Of a DNA stretch of 64,000 bases, positions 1 to 8,561 are shown piece after piece. Position 1 is the first letter of the stretch. Every line of letters begins with the position of its first letter. Both the position numbers and the translations under genes were made by a program. The stretch covers positions 1-64,000 of the forward strand of contig NZ_FRAC01000023.1 of assembly GCF_900142215.1 (NCBI RefSeq). The letters are read 5' to 3'. The DNA comes from Anaerocolumna jejuensis DSM 15929 (lineage in GTDB: Bacteria > Bacillota > Clostridia > Lachnospirales > Lachnospiraceae). The notes below the pieces were generated by a model. The model was not told where the DNA came from. It made no database searches and saw nothing but the letters and a program-made list of their open reading frames with translations.

Positions 1-249
1 CCTTAGTACGAGAGGACCGGGTTGGACTGACCTCTGGTGTACCGGTTGCACTGCCAAGTGCATGGCCGGGTAGCCAAGTCGGGAAGGGATAAACGCTGAA
101 GGCATCTAAGCGTGAAGCCCCCCTCAAGATAAGATATCCCATAGCATAAGCTAGTAAGACCCCTGAAAGACGATCAGGTGGATAGGTTAGAGGTGGAAGT
201 GCAGTAATGCATGTAGCTGACTAATACTAATAGGTCGAGGGCTTGACCT
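1..249 (+). rRNA. 23S rRNA, 3' end (partial)
   Basis: The window opens inside domain VI of 23S rRNA. The sarcin-ricin loop core AGTACGAGAGGACC is at positions 5-18 and the typical 3' terminus ending AGGTCGAGGGCTTGACC is near 249. The 5' part lies outside the window. A tRNA starts only about 50 nt downstream, so no 5S gene follows it directly. Confidence 0.97.
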
Positions 250-301
250 AAAAATGGTTTTTTATTCGGATGATTTAATGTGTTAGTGAATGTCAAGTAT
301 T

Positions 302-375
302 GGCCTAGTGGCTCAGTTGGTTAGAGCGCCGCCCTGTCACGGCGGAGGTCGAGGGTTCGAGTCCCTTCTGGGTCG
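302..375 (+). tRNA. tRNA-Asp (GTC)
   Basis: It has a complete cloverleaf. The 7-bp acceptor stem pairs GGCCTAG with CTGGGTC, and the anticodon GTC is at 336-338 in a 7-nt loop. The T-arm carries GTTCGAGTC. The discriminator base is G375 and CCA is not encoded. It is the first tRNA of the post-23S cluster. Confidence 0.97.
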
Positions 376-388
376 TTGGTAATAATAT

Positions 389-461
389 GGGATCTTAGCT
401 CAGCTGGGAGAGCATCTGCCTTACAAGCAGAGGGTCATAGGTTCGAGCCCTATAGGTCCCA
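389..461 (+). tRNA. tRNA-Val (TAC)
   Basis: The acceptor stem pairs GGGATCT with AGGTCCC, and the anticodon TAC is at 422-424. The D-arm contains AGCTCAGCTGGGAGAGC and the T-loop GTTCGAGCC. CCA is not encoded. Confidence 0.97.
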
Positions 462-472
462 CTTACCTAAAC

Positions 473-545
<73 letters not shown>

Positions 546-575
546 TGAGTGTAAAAACACTCGTAAAAAAAATAT

Positions 576-657
576 GGATGGATTCCCGAGTGGCCAAAGG
601 GGGCAGACTGTAAATCTGTTAGCGACGCTTTCGAAGGTTCGAATCCTTCTCCATCCA
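576..657 (+). tRNA. tRNA-Tyr (GTA)
   Basis: This is a class II tRNA of 82 nt with a long variable arm. The anticodon GTA is at 610-612 and the acceptor stem pairs GGATGGA with TCCATCC. The discriminator is A657. Confidence 0.97.
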
Positions 658-679
658 TTTGTTCTAAAAAAAATAATAT

Positions 680-753
680 CGCGGGGTGGAGCAGTCTGGA
701 AGCTCGTCGGGCTCATAACCCGAAGGTCATAGGTTCAAATCCTGTCCCCGCAA
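680..753 (+). tRNA. initiator tRNA-fMet (CAT)
   Basis: The anticodon CAT is at 714-716. Two features mark it as the initiator rather than an elongator: the first base of the acceptor stem (C680) is mismatched with A752, and the anticodon stem has three consecutive G-C pairs (GGG/CCC). Confidence 0.95.
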
Positions 754-803
754 TCAGAAAACTGTTTGGTTTTCGTTTTAATTGAGTTTATGAAGTAGGC
801 CTT

Positions 804-876
<73 letters not shown>

Positions 877-909
877 TTTTTTATTGGGAATTTTATTCTT
901 AATAAATAT

Positions 910-982
910 GGGATATTAGCTCAGTTGGTAGAGCACTTGACTTTTAATCAAGGTGTCCCGGGTTCGAATCCCGGATGTCTCA
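910..982 (+). tRNA. tRNA-Lys (TTT)
   Basis: The acceptor stem pairs GGGATAT with ATGTCTC, including G-U pairs. The anticodon TTT is at 943-945. It is the last tRNA of the cluster and is followed within 10 nt by a terminator hairpin. Confidence 0.97.
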
Positions 983-991
983 TGAAGATGC

Positions 992-1028
992 AGCATCTAC
1001 ATTATTTAAAAGTATGTAGGTGCTTTTT
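992..1028 (+). terminator. Intrinsic terminator of the rRNA-tRNA operon
   Basis: The stem AGCATCTACAT (992-1002) pairs with ATGTAGGTGCT (1014-1024) through one G-U pair. A T run follows. It lies just after tRNA-Lys, which fits the end of the rRNA-tRNA transcript. Confidence 0.8.
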
Positions 1029-1894
1029 GTTGTGGTTCAATATTTATAGAATAGATATTATATCAACTATGATGATTATCCAATTTTAACCTCAAGTTGT
1101 ATAGTAGTATAGTCATATTAGATTTCAATACATCTATAGCATATTTCATAAATTAATTTCTGATTTCTGTATAGACCTGTCCAGGAATTTTATATTTCAT
1201 TGATTTGTTCATAAAAATCCATTTAGGTTCCTTAACTTTATATCAAGGTAATATTTTGATTCGTATTTGTAATTTCATACTTTTATCTACAATGACATTT
1301 GCTATAAGAAGGTTTATCCACATAAAAGGTTATAATTATATGGTAAATGTGGAAAGCCTTCTAGAATTGAGTAGATTTTTAGTATATTTATTTTTTTATA
1401 TCCAGATAATTAAAGAATAAGAATAATTTTTAGATGCAGATAGCCATTTGAGGATTATTTACTGGATTATTTACTTCAGGATGGATAGCTTGGTAATAAG
1501 GATAATATATAGGATAATATATATTAATCAAGAAGTATTTAGTAATTTAAATAATAATATTGATTCGTGTGCCATAAGCTAATTCTCATGTATCGTTTAT
1601 ATATATTTGGGGTATAAAAGTGAAGTGAAGCGAATTTTACGGAGCTGATTGTATTATAATATCCATGCATTTGGAAAGTTTACTTGTTTGGAGTGTGTGG
1701 GAGTAAAGTATGCTTACCGTGTTTTTATAATTTAAAAAGAATTAGTAAGAAGGAATATTATTTTTTATAATTATAGAGTATAATTAATTTGGTATGAAGT
1801 CTTGGCCCTTCGGTAGATGGCAACAGGATAGATACGAACATTTTTATTTGCAGCAGAGAGACACTTTTTTAATGAAATACAACATTGATAGGAG
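1029..1894. other. Gene-free AT-rich stretch
   Basis: About 870 bp of very AT-rich sequence lie between the tRNA operon terminator and namA. The longest open frame (1205-1420, 71 codons) has no ribosome binding site and a composition like translated AT-rich noncoding DNA. No 5S rRNA, further tRNA, recognisable riboswitch or mobile-element end is visible. Confidence 0.6.
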
Positions 1895-2932
1895 GTGTTT
1901 ACTATTAAGATATTTGAAAAATATCAGATAAAGGATTTAGAGCTGAAGAACAGAATTGTTATGCCGCCGATGTGTATGTACTCATCCGATGAAAGCGGAT
2001 ATGCAAATGAATTTCACTTTACCCATTATGTGTCCAGAGCTGTGGGAGGCGTTGGCCTTATAATTATGGAGGCAACTGCAGTACTTCCTAATGGACGTAT
2101 TTCGGAAAAAGATTTGGGTTTATGGGAAGATAGCCAAGTCTCAGGCTTAAGGCAAATAGTACAAGCTTGCCATGAGCAGGGAAGTAAGATAGCGATACAG
2201 CTTGGACATGCTGGAAGAAAGTGTACGGCAGCTGATGAAAAGATAATTGCACCCAGTGCCATACCCTTTGATGAAAGCAGTCCCGTACCCCATGAATTAA
2301 CGGAAGACGGGATAAAAGAGATTGTAAAGGCTTTTAAAGAAGGAGCAATAAGGGCAGATAAAGCTGGGTTTGATGCGATTGAAATTCACGCTGCACATGG
2401 CTATTTAATCAGTGAGTTTTTATCACCCATTTCCAATAAACGTACGGATGAGTATGGTGGAAATACAGTTAATAGAACCAGAATTTTAAGAGAAATACTT
2501 CTGGAAATTCAAAAGGTCTGGCCGGCTCAAAAACCCATTATTGTCAGAGTATCAGCAGATGACTATCTTCCGGAAGGGATGACTCCCCGGTTAATGGCTG
2601 AGGTTATTCATGAAGTTCGTTCACTTTTCGATATTCTGCATGTAAGTTCCGGTGGCGTGGTAAATGCGGTTATCCATCCATATCCGGGATACCAGGTTGA
2701 GGCTGCCAGCTATTTAAGGGCCAAATGTGACGTGCCGGTCATTGCAGTAGGATTGATAACTCAGCCGGATATGGCAGAAGAAATTATATGCAGCAATAGG
2801 GCGGATTTAGTTGCTATTGGAAGAGAATTATTAAGGAATCCATATTGGGTATTAAATACGGCCTATGAAAAGAAAATAGAGATGGACTATCCTGAGCAGT
2901 ATAAAAGGGGTTTTTATTTTCATAAACAGTAG
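1895..2932 (+). CDS. namA: NADPH dehydrogenase, old yellow enzyme family (YqjM/NamA-like)
   Basis: A flavin (FMN) ene-reductase that uses NADPH to reduce activated C=C bonds, nitro compounds or enones in the cytoplasm. The 345-aa product matches the YqjM-type OYE architecture throughout. The N-terminus has LKNRIVMPPMCMYSS, with the Cys characteristic of this subfamily. HAGRK is in the first third, EIHAAHGYLISEFLSP carries the active-site His pair region, RVSADDY follows, and AVGLI and IGRELLRNP form the C-terminal phosphate-binding part. Start choice is odd: the only standard codon, GTG 1895, overlaps the Shine-Dalgarno GGAGGTG (1891-1897), while ATT at 1904 lies at ideal spacing, so translation may really begin at ATT. 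An in-frame stop just upstream excludes a longer form. It is monocistronic by appearance. Confidence 0.93.
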   Translation: MFTIKIFEKYQIKDLELKNRIVMPPMCMYSSDESGYANEFHFTHYVSRAVGGVGLIIMEATAVLPNGRISEKDLGLWEDSQVSGLRQIVQACHEQGSKIAIQLGHAGRKCTAADEKIIAPSAIPFDESSPVPHELTEDGIKEIVKAFKEGAIRADKAGFDAIEIHAAHGYLISEFLSPISNKRTDEYGGNTVNRTRILREILLEIQKVWPAQKPIIVRVSADDYLPEGMTPRLMAEVIHEVRSLFDILHVSSGGVVNAVIHPYPGYQVEAASYLRAKCDVPVIAVGLITQPDMAEEIICSNRADLVAIGRELLRNPYWVLNTAYEKKIEMDYPEQYKRGFYFHKQ

Positions 2933-3301
2933 TGACATTCTTCAAAAGCTGGTAAATATCATAGATGTTCTATGAGTGAATATTTTAGATAAAAGATAAG
3001 ATTATAATTATGATAGAATAAATTTATTATTGGATAAATAATGAATAGATATGGAAATTATAATAGTTCTTACTTGTTTTATTTCATATTTAAATATAAT
3101 AATTTAATTTATTCTAAAATAAAATAGTTTTATTTAAAATAACTTTTATTTTTTGAGCGTAATCCTATTGCAATAAAGAAAATGTTATAGTATATTTGTG
3201 TATGTAATCGGTGAAGTGCGGATAGAGTAAAATTATTTTAAAATAATCTAAAATAATTTAATATAACGACTAATTAAGTTGTTATCATGGAGGACATGTT
3301 T
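2933..3301. other. AT-rich intergenic region upstream of tal
   Basis: About 370 bp of AT-rich sequence without a plausible gene. It holds the candidate tal-tkt promoter listed separately (3168-3196). No riboswitch or clear terminator for namA was recognised. Confidence 0.5.
3168..3196 (+). promoter_or_regulatory. Candidate sigma-A promoter of tal-tkt
   Basis: A -35 box TTGCAA (3168-3173) and a -10 box TATATT (3191-3196) are separated by 17 bp, about 105 bp upstream of the tal start codon. It was identified by eye in AT-rich DNA, so chance similarity is possible. Confidence 0.5.
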
Positions 3302-3955
3302 ATGAGATTTTTTATTGACACAGCAAATGTTGAAGACATTAAAAAAGCAAGTGAAATGGGTGTTATCTGCGGAGTTACAACAAACCCCTCTTTAATTGCC
3401 AAAGAAGGCAGAGATTTTGTTGAAGTTATTAAAGAAATAACTGCCATCGTGGACGGACCTATCAGCGGGGAAGTGAAAGCAACTACGGTTGATGCTAAGG
3501 GAATGATAGCAGAAGGAAGAGAGATTGCTAAAATCCATCCTAATATGGTTGTAAAAATTCCTATGACGGTAGAGGGACTGAAGGCTACCAAAGTACTTTC
3601 TTCCGAAGGAATAAAGACGAATGTTACGCTTATATTTACAGCAAACCAGGCATTATTGGCTGCAAGAGCCGGAGCGACTTATGTTTCACCCTTTCTTGGA
3701 AGGCTGGATGATATTTCAACACCTGGTATTGATTTGATCAGAACTATCGCAGATATTTTTGATATCCATGAAATAGAAACGGAAATTATTGCAGCAAGTG
3801 TTCGTAATCCCATTCATGTTACAGACTGTGCTTTGGCAGGTGCTCATATCGCAACTGTACCTTACAGTGTTATCGAGCAATGTACAAAGCATCCTTTAAC
3901 GGACCAGGGAATAGAGAAATTTCAAAAAGACTATAGAGCAGTATTTGGAGAATAA
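3302..3955 (+). CDS. tal: Transaldolase (short TalC/fructose-6-phosphate aldolase family)
   Basis: A 217-aa class I aldolase-fold enzyme of the short transaldolase family, moving a dihydroxyacetone unit in the non-oxidative pentose phosphate pathway. Landmarks are [16 protein letters not shown] at the N-terminus, GVTTNPSL, the Schiff-base lysine in [38 protein letters not shown] strand order, and AASVRNP. The family also contains fructose-6-phosphate aldolases. The transketolase 21 bp downstream argues for transaldolase activity. Start: ATG 3302 sits 8 nt after GGAGG (3289-3293); the upstream in-frame ATG 3287 overlaps that ribosome binding site and is unlikely. Confidence 0.93.
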   Translation: MRFFIDTANVEDIKKASEMGVICGVTTNPSLIAKEGRDFVEVIKEITAIVDGPISGEVKATTVDAKGMIAEGREIAKIHPNMVVKIPMTVEGLKATKVLSSEGIKTNVTLIFTANQALLAARAGATYVSPFLGRLDDISTPGIDLIRTIADIFDIHEIETEIIAASVRNPIHVTDCALAGAHIATVPYSVIEQCTKHPLTDQGIEKFQKDYRAVFGE

Positions 3956-3976
3956 GCAGGATTTAGGAGGAAAAAA

Positions 3977-5962
3977 ATGAGTAATATTGATACATTATCA
4001 GTTAATTCACTGCGTGTATTAGCTGCAGATGCAGTACAGAAAGCAAATTCAGGACATCCGGGTCTCCCTTTGGGAGCAGCAGCAATGGCTTATGAGTTAT
4101 GGGCTAACCACATGAATCACAATCCAAAAGATCCTAAATGGTCTAACAGGGACCGTTTTGTATTATCTGGCGGCCATGGTTCTGCTTTATTATATTCTTT
4201 ACTTCACCTGTTTGGTTATGGTAATCTTTCTACCAAAGATCTTGCTTCCTTTAGACAGCTTGATTCTTTAACACCAGGACACCCGGAGTATGGCCATACG
4301 GTTGGTGTGGAAGCCACTACCGGACCTCTTGGAGCCGGAATGGCAATGGCAGTCGGAATGGCAATGGCAGAGGCCCATCTGGCAGCTAAATTTAATAAAG
4401 AAGGATATCCGGTGGTAGATCATTATACCTTCGCATTAGGCGGCGACGGTTGTATGATGGAGGGTATATCCTATGAGTCAATGTCATTGGCAGGAACCTT
4501 AGGACTTGGCAAGCTGATTGTATTGTATGATTCCAATAAGATTTCTATTGAAGGAAATACGGATATTGCCTTCCGCGAGGATGTTGCAAAGCGTTTTGAA
4601 GCATTTGGATTCCAGACCCTGGTTGTGGAGGATGGAAATAATCTGGAGGAAATCAGCGCAGCAATCAAAGCAGCAAAAGCAGATACCACAAGGCCTGCGT
4701 TAATTACGGTGAAGACAAAAATCGGATTTGGTTCTCCAAGAGAAGGAATGGCCAGCGCTCACGGTGAGCCTCTTGGAGCAGATAATGTAAAAGCTTTAAA
4801 AGAAAAATTAGGTTTTCCTGTTGATAAAGATTTCTATGTACCGGAGGAAGTATACCAGCACATAGAGGAAATTAATAAAAAGAGCGAAAAGGCCGAGGCT
4901 GAGTGGAATCAGATGTTTGCACAATATGTTAAGGCTTATCCGGAATTAAAAGAGCTTTGGGACAAGTACCATGACGAAAATATCGGCGAAGATCTTCTTG
5001 AAAATCAGGAATTCTGGGCATTTCCAGATAAGCCGGAGGCTACCAGAAATCTCTCCGGTATGGTAATTAACCGTATTAAGGATTTGGTACCGGGTTTTGT
5101 TGGCGGTTCTGCTGACCTTTCCCCATCTACAAAGACCTATATGAAGGATGAGGGGGATTTCTCCAAAGAGGATTATAGCGGACGTAATCTGCATTTTGGT
5201 GTAAGAGAGCTTGCCATGACCGGAATCGGAAACGGTCTTGCACTTCACGGTGGCTTAAAGCCTTTTGTTTCTACCTTCTTTGTATTCAGTGATTATGTAA
5301 AGCCCATGGCAAGACTTTCTGCTATTATGGGACTTCCGACGACCTTTGTTCTGACCCATGACAGTATTGGTGTAGGAGAAGACGGTCCCACCCATGAGCC
5401 AATAGAGCAGCTTGCAATGCTGCGCTCCATGCCTAATTTTACTGTATTCAGACCTGCTGATGCAACGGAAACCATTGCGGGCTGGTATTATGCCATTACT
5501 TCAAAGAAGACACCTACAGCCCTTGTCTTAACCCGTCAGAATCTGCCTCAGTATGCCGGTTCCAGTAAAGAAGCATTAAAGGGCGGCTATGTTATTGCAC
5601 CTTCTAAAAAAGAGGTACCGGATGCTATTATTATAGCAAGCGGTTCTGAAGTAGAAATCAGTGTAAAGGCAAAGGAAGAGCTTAAGAAAGAAGGTATTGA
5701 TGTAAGAGTTGTCAGCATGCCTTCTACCGATCTTTTTGATATGCAGAGCAAGGAGTATAAAGAGAAGGTTCTTCCTAAGAATGTAAGAGCAAGAGTGGCC
5801 GTGGAAGCAGCAGCTGATTTTGGCTGGGGCAAGTATGTGGGACTTGACGGAGCTACTGTTACTATGAAGAGCTTCGGCGCTTCTGCTCCTGCAGGAGAGT
5901 TGTTTAAGAAGTTTGGTTTTACCACAGAAAATGTTGTAGCTACGGTGAAATCAGTATTATAA
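3977..5962 (+). CDS. tkt: Transketolase
   Basis: A 661-aa thiamine diphosphate enzyme that transfers two-carbon ketol units between pentose-phosphate pathway sugars. It has full family length and order: the N-terminal SGHPGLPLGAAAMAYELW, GHPEYGHT, the ThDP/Mg2+ motif starting at GGDGCMMEGISYE, the pyrimidine domain with GVRELAMTGIGNGLALHGG, THDSIGVGEDGPTHEP, and a C-terminal domain. AGGAGG lies 6 nt before the ATG. It forms an operon with tal (gap 21 bp) and ends before an intrinsic terminator. Together with tal it gives a pentose route useful for plant-sugar growth. Confidence 0.97.
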   Translation: MSNIDTLSVNSLRVLAADAVQKANSGHPGLPLGAAAMAYELWANHMNHNPKDPKWSNRDRFVLSGGHGSALLYSLLHLFGYGNLSTKDLASFRQLDSLTPGHPEYGHTVGVEATTGPLGAGMAMAVGMAMAEAHLAAKFNKEGYPVVDHYTFALGGDGCMMEGISYESMSLAGTLGLGKLIVLYDSNKISIEGNTDIAFREDVAKRFEAFGFQTLVVEDGNNLEEISAAIKAAKADTTRPALITVKTKIGFGSPREGMASAHGEPLGADNVKALKEKLGFPVDKDFYVPEEVYQHIEEINKKSEKAEAEWNQMFAQYVKAYPELKELWDKYHDENIGEDLLENQEFWAFPDKPEATRNLSGMVINRIKDLVPGFVGGSADLSPSTKTYMKDEGDFSKEDYSGRNLHFGVRELAMTGIGNGLALHGGLKPFVSTFFVFSDYVKPMARLSAIMGLPTTFVLTHDSIGVGEDGPTHEPIEQLAMLRSMPNFTVFRPADATETIAGWYYAITSKKTPTALVLTRQNLPQYAGSSKEALKGGYVIAPSKKEVPDAIIIASGSEVEISVKAKEELKKEGIDVRVVSMPSTDLFDMQSKEYKEKVLPKNVRARVAVEAAADFGWGKYVGLDGATVTMKSFGASAPAGELFKKFGFTTENVVATVKSVL

Positions 5963-6045
5963 AGAGTAGTAAAATAAGAAAAAATAATGCAAGTTTAGAT
6001 TTATTTATAAATAATGATATAATTAATTGAAGTTAAGAATTATAG

Positions 6046-6098
6046 ATATGAGTATCATAAGTAGCCATAAGAATGCTGCTTTTGATACTCATATTTTT
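6046..6098 (+). terminator. Intrinsic terminator after tkt
   Basis: A 12-bp inverted repeat, ATATGAGTATCA (6046-6057) with TGATACTCATAT (6083-6094), is followed by a T-rich tail. An inner GTAGC/GCTGC pairing extends the hairpin. It closes the tal-tkt operon. Confidence 0.85.
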
Positions 6099-6213
6099 TA
6101 TTGGGGAGCCGTAGAAAATGATAATAAAGTTTGAAAAGAGTATTAAGAATAGGGAAGGAAAGCTGAAGAGAGAACTCTTTGATCAATTCTAATAAAATTT
6201 TAATATTAGGTTA

Positions 6214-6242
6214 TTGCAAATATACATGCTAACAGATAGAAT
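6214..6242 (+). promoter_or_regulatory. Candidate promoter of the OmpR-type two-component operon
   Basis: TTGCAA (6214-6219) and TAGAAT (6237-6242) are separated by 17 bp, ending 35 bp before the response regulator start codon. Confidence 0.55.
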
Positions 6243-6277
6243 AAAAATAGTTGTAAAATTAATGTAGGAGGAGTTAT

Positions 6278-6961
6278 ATGCCTAAGATATTGATCGTAGA
6301 AGATGAAAGTAAAATAGCCCGGTTTGTAGAGCTTGAATTAAAATATGAAGGGTATGAGGTCGATATAGCTCCTGATGGAAGATCAGGGCTGGAAAAGGCT
6401 TTGCAGAAGGATGTCAATCTGGTGCTTTTGGATATTATGCTGCCTGGAATCAGCGGGATTGAGGTATGCAGAAGAATTCGTATGGAATCGGATGTACCTG
6501 TCATCATGCTGACAGCAAAGGATGACGTTACCGATAAGGTGGCTGGCCTTGATATCGGCGCCGATGATTATATGACAAAACCCTTTGCCATTGAGGAGCT
6601 TCTTGCAAGGATTCGTGTTGCTTTAAACCGCCATACAAAGCAGACGCAGCCAAAGCAGGATATACTGAAGATAGGTAAGCTTAAGCTTAATTTATCAGGG
6701 CATAGCGCTTTTTACGGGGAGGAAGAACTGATACTGACAAAGAAGGAGTATGAGCTGCTGGAGTATCTGATGCGTAATAAAAACATTGCCATTACAAGGG
6801 AACAGCTTCTCAATAACGTATGGGATTACGAATATCTGGGAGATACCAATGTGGTGGATGTCTATATTCGCTATCTGAGGCAGAAAATAGATGATAAATA
6901 CGGTGTCCGGTTAATTAATACAGTGAGAGGAGTGGGTTATATTATTAAAGATGAAGGTTAA
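6278..6961 (+). CDS. OmpR/PhoB-family response regulator
   Basis: A 227-aa transcription factor with an N-terminal receiver domain (about residues 1-115) and a C-terminal winged-helix DNA-binding domain (about 130-225). The acidic pocket is E8/D9 and the phosphoacceptor is D52 in LLDIMLPG. MLTAKDD and YMTKPFA supply the conserved Thr and Lys. The effector domain has TKKEYELLEYLMRNKN and VVDVYIRYLRQKID, with the typical end GVGYIIK. GGAGG precedes the ATG. It overlaps the histidine kinase gene by 11 bp, so the two are translationally coupled. The pair resembles ArlR/ArlS-type systems, but the signal is unknown. Confidence 0.95.
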   Translation: MPKILIVEDESKIARFVELELKYEGYEVDIAPDGRSGLEKALQKDVNLVLLDIMLPGISGIEVCRRIRMESDVPVIMLTAKDDVTDKVAGLDIGADDYMTKPFAIEELLARIRVALNRHTKQTQPKQDILKIGKLKLNLSGHSAFYGEEELILTKKEYELLEYLMRNKNIAITREQLLNNVWDYEYLGDTNVVDVYIRYLRQKIDDKYGVRLINTVRGVGYIIKDEG

Positions 6962-8393
6962 TTTAAAGGAAACCTTAAGACAGCTTCTGATAAAGTTTGT
7001 ACTTCCCTTTCGCAAAAGGAGAGAGAAGTGGCTTGGAAATTTCCGCTTCTCCATTGCTTTTCGGATATCCCTTAACTATCTTAAGCTTCTCCTGCTAAAT
7101 GGTTTTTTATTTCTCTGCCTCTTTTCTGTGTTGTTTTTATGGCTTGAAAAGGTACGGCTCCAGGATAAAGGGGATATTCTGTTCGAGGAGGCAGCTAAGG
7201 CGGGATTTACGGAGAGCTCCGGCGTTTATGGCAGTACCGGAGAGTTTTTAGGTATACATTACAGGGTAAAGGATGATAAATCCGGTGAGATTCTTTTTAA
7301 TAATTTAGAAAGCGATTTAAGTAATGAGAAGAAGCTCTTTAACAGGATATATATAGACGGTGTGATAGAAAAAGGACCTCTTACTGTTATTGTAGAGGAG
7401 GAGAAGGAAGAAATCATTCAGGACAGGAAGGTAAGTGTACTTACACAGTATGACCTTACTGCAAGCCTGAAGGAGCTTTACAGCCTGCTTCTGGGGATGG
7501 GCCTCTTATACCTGTTTATTGTATATGTCATTACCAGGCAGGGGAAGAAAAGCGACAGAGGCCTCTTAGAGCCTATCTATGAGATGTCGGAAACAGCCAA
7601 CCGCCTTACCGTAAATAATCTGGACAGCCGGAGACTTAATGTGGAAGGAACGAAGAATGAGCTTAAGGATTTGGCTGCGGTGATTAACAATATGCTGGAC
7701 AGGCTGGAGATATCCTATGAGAGCCAGAAGCAGTTCGTATCGGATGCATCCCATGAGCTTCGCACTCCCATTGCTGTTATACAGGGCTATGCAAATCTGT
7801 TAAACCGCTGGGGAACCGGCAACGAAGAGGTCATGCTGGAATCCATAGATGCAATTAACAATGAAGCCAAATTCATGCAGGACCTGGTGGAAAAGCTGCT
7901 GTTTCTTTCAAGGCATGATAAAAAGACTTTAAAGCTGGATAAGAAAAAGTTCAATATGTGCCAGGTAGTGGAGGAAATGGTAAAGGAAACGAAGCTTGTG
8001 ATAAGGAACCGTATCATTGAGGCTCCCATAATGCAGGATGTGGAGGTATATGGCGATAAGCAGGCATTAAAGCAGGCTATCCGTATCTTTATCGATAATG
8101 CTGTAAAATATACCAATGAAGGGGATACCATAACCATTACCTGTGAAAATGATGACGGAGACTGTGTGATTACGGTAAAGGATACCGGTATAGGGATGAC
8201 AAGAAAGGATGTAGATAATATTTTTGAACGGTTTTACCGCTCTGACCAGGTAAGGAACGCTAAAATAAGCGGTCATGGACTTGGGTTATCTATTGCAAAG
8301 CTGATCGTGCTGGGGCATACCGGCAAAATCAAGGTTCGTTCGCAATTGACAAAGGGGACAAGCTTTACAATAACCCTTCCTAAGCGGTTTTAG
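6951..8393 (+). CDS. Membrane sensor histidine kinase
   Basis: A 480-aa class I histidine kinase, partner of the overlapping response regulator. There is a basic N-terminal stretch, a first membrane helix around residues 45-65, an extracytoplasmic sensor of roughly 110 residues, a second helix around 180-195, a HAMP linker, and a dimerisation domain with phosphoacceptor H268 in SDASHELRTP. The ATPase domain has an N box (FIDNAVKYT), a G1 box (DTGIGM), an F-box-like FERFYR and a G2 box (GHGLGLSI). The sensor region is not recognisable, so the ligand is unknown. The gene ends shortly before a strong hairpin facing the convergent GH2 gene. Confidence 0.95.
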   Translation: MKVNLKETLRQLLIKFVLPFRKRREKWLGNFRFSIAFRISLNYLKLLLLNGFLFLCLFSVLFLWLEKVRLQDKGDILFEEAAKAGFTESSGVYGSTGEFLGIHYRVKDDKSGEILFNNLESDLSNEKKLFNRIYIDGVIEKGPLTVIVEEEKEEIIQDRKVSVLTQYDLTASLKELYSLLLGMGLLYLFIVYVITRQGKKSDRGLLEPIYEMSETANRLTVNNLDSRRLNVEGTKNELKDLAAVINNMLDRLEISYESQKQFVSDASHELRTPIAVIQGYANLLNRWGTGNEEVMLESIDAINNEAKFMQDLVEKLLFLSRHDKKTLKLDKKKFNMCQVVEEMVKETKLVIRNRIIEAPIMQDVEVYGDKQALKQAIRIFIDNAVKYTNEGDTITITCENDDGDCVITVKDTGIGMTRKDVDNIFERFYRSDQVRNAKISGHGLGLSIAKLIVLGHTGKIKVRSQLTKGTSFTITLPKRF

Positions 8394-8495
8394 AGAGTCC
8401 AGGCTTTTGTCCGCACCCCGTACTCGTTTTGAAAGCAGAAAGAAGAAAATTGATATTAAGGTAATGAGAAAACCAGGCTTCACGGTTAATAATTC

Positions 8496-8561
8496 ATATG
8501 CTCCCATTGCAGCAGACAGTTTAATCAATCCAGAGCTGCTGCATAAGGGAGCATATTTTTA
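8496..8561 (+). terminator. Intrinsic terminator between convergent genes
   Basis: The outer stem ATATGCTCCC (8496-8505) pairs with GGGAGCATAT (8547-8556), and an inner stem GCAGCAG (8509-8515) pairs with CTGCTGC (8536-8542). TTTTT follows on the plus strand. It ends the two-component operon and overlaps the stop codon of the minus-strand GH2 gene. Confidence 0.85.

Noticed and set aside
1205..1420. 71-codon ORF in the AT-rich gap after the tRNAs
   Set aside because: No ribosome binding site, random-looking hydrophobic composition, no recognisable homology.
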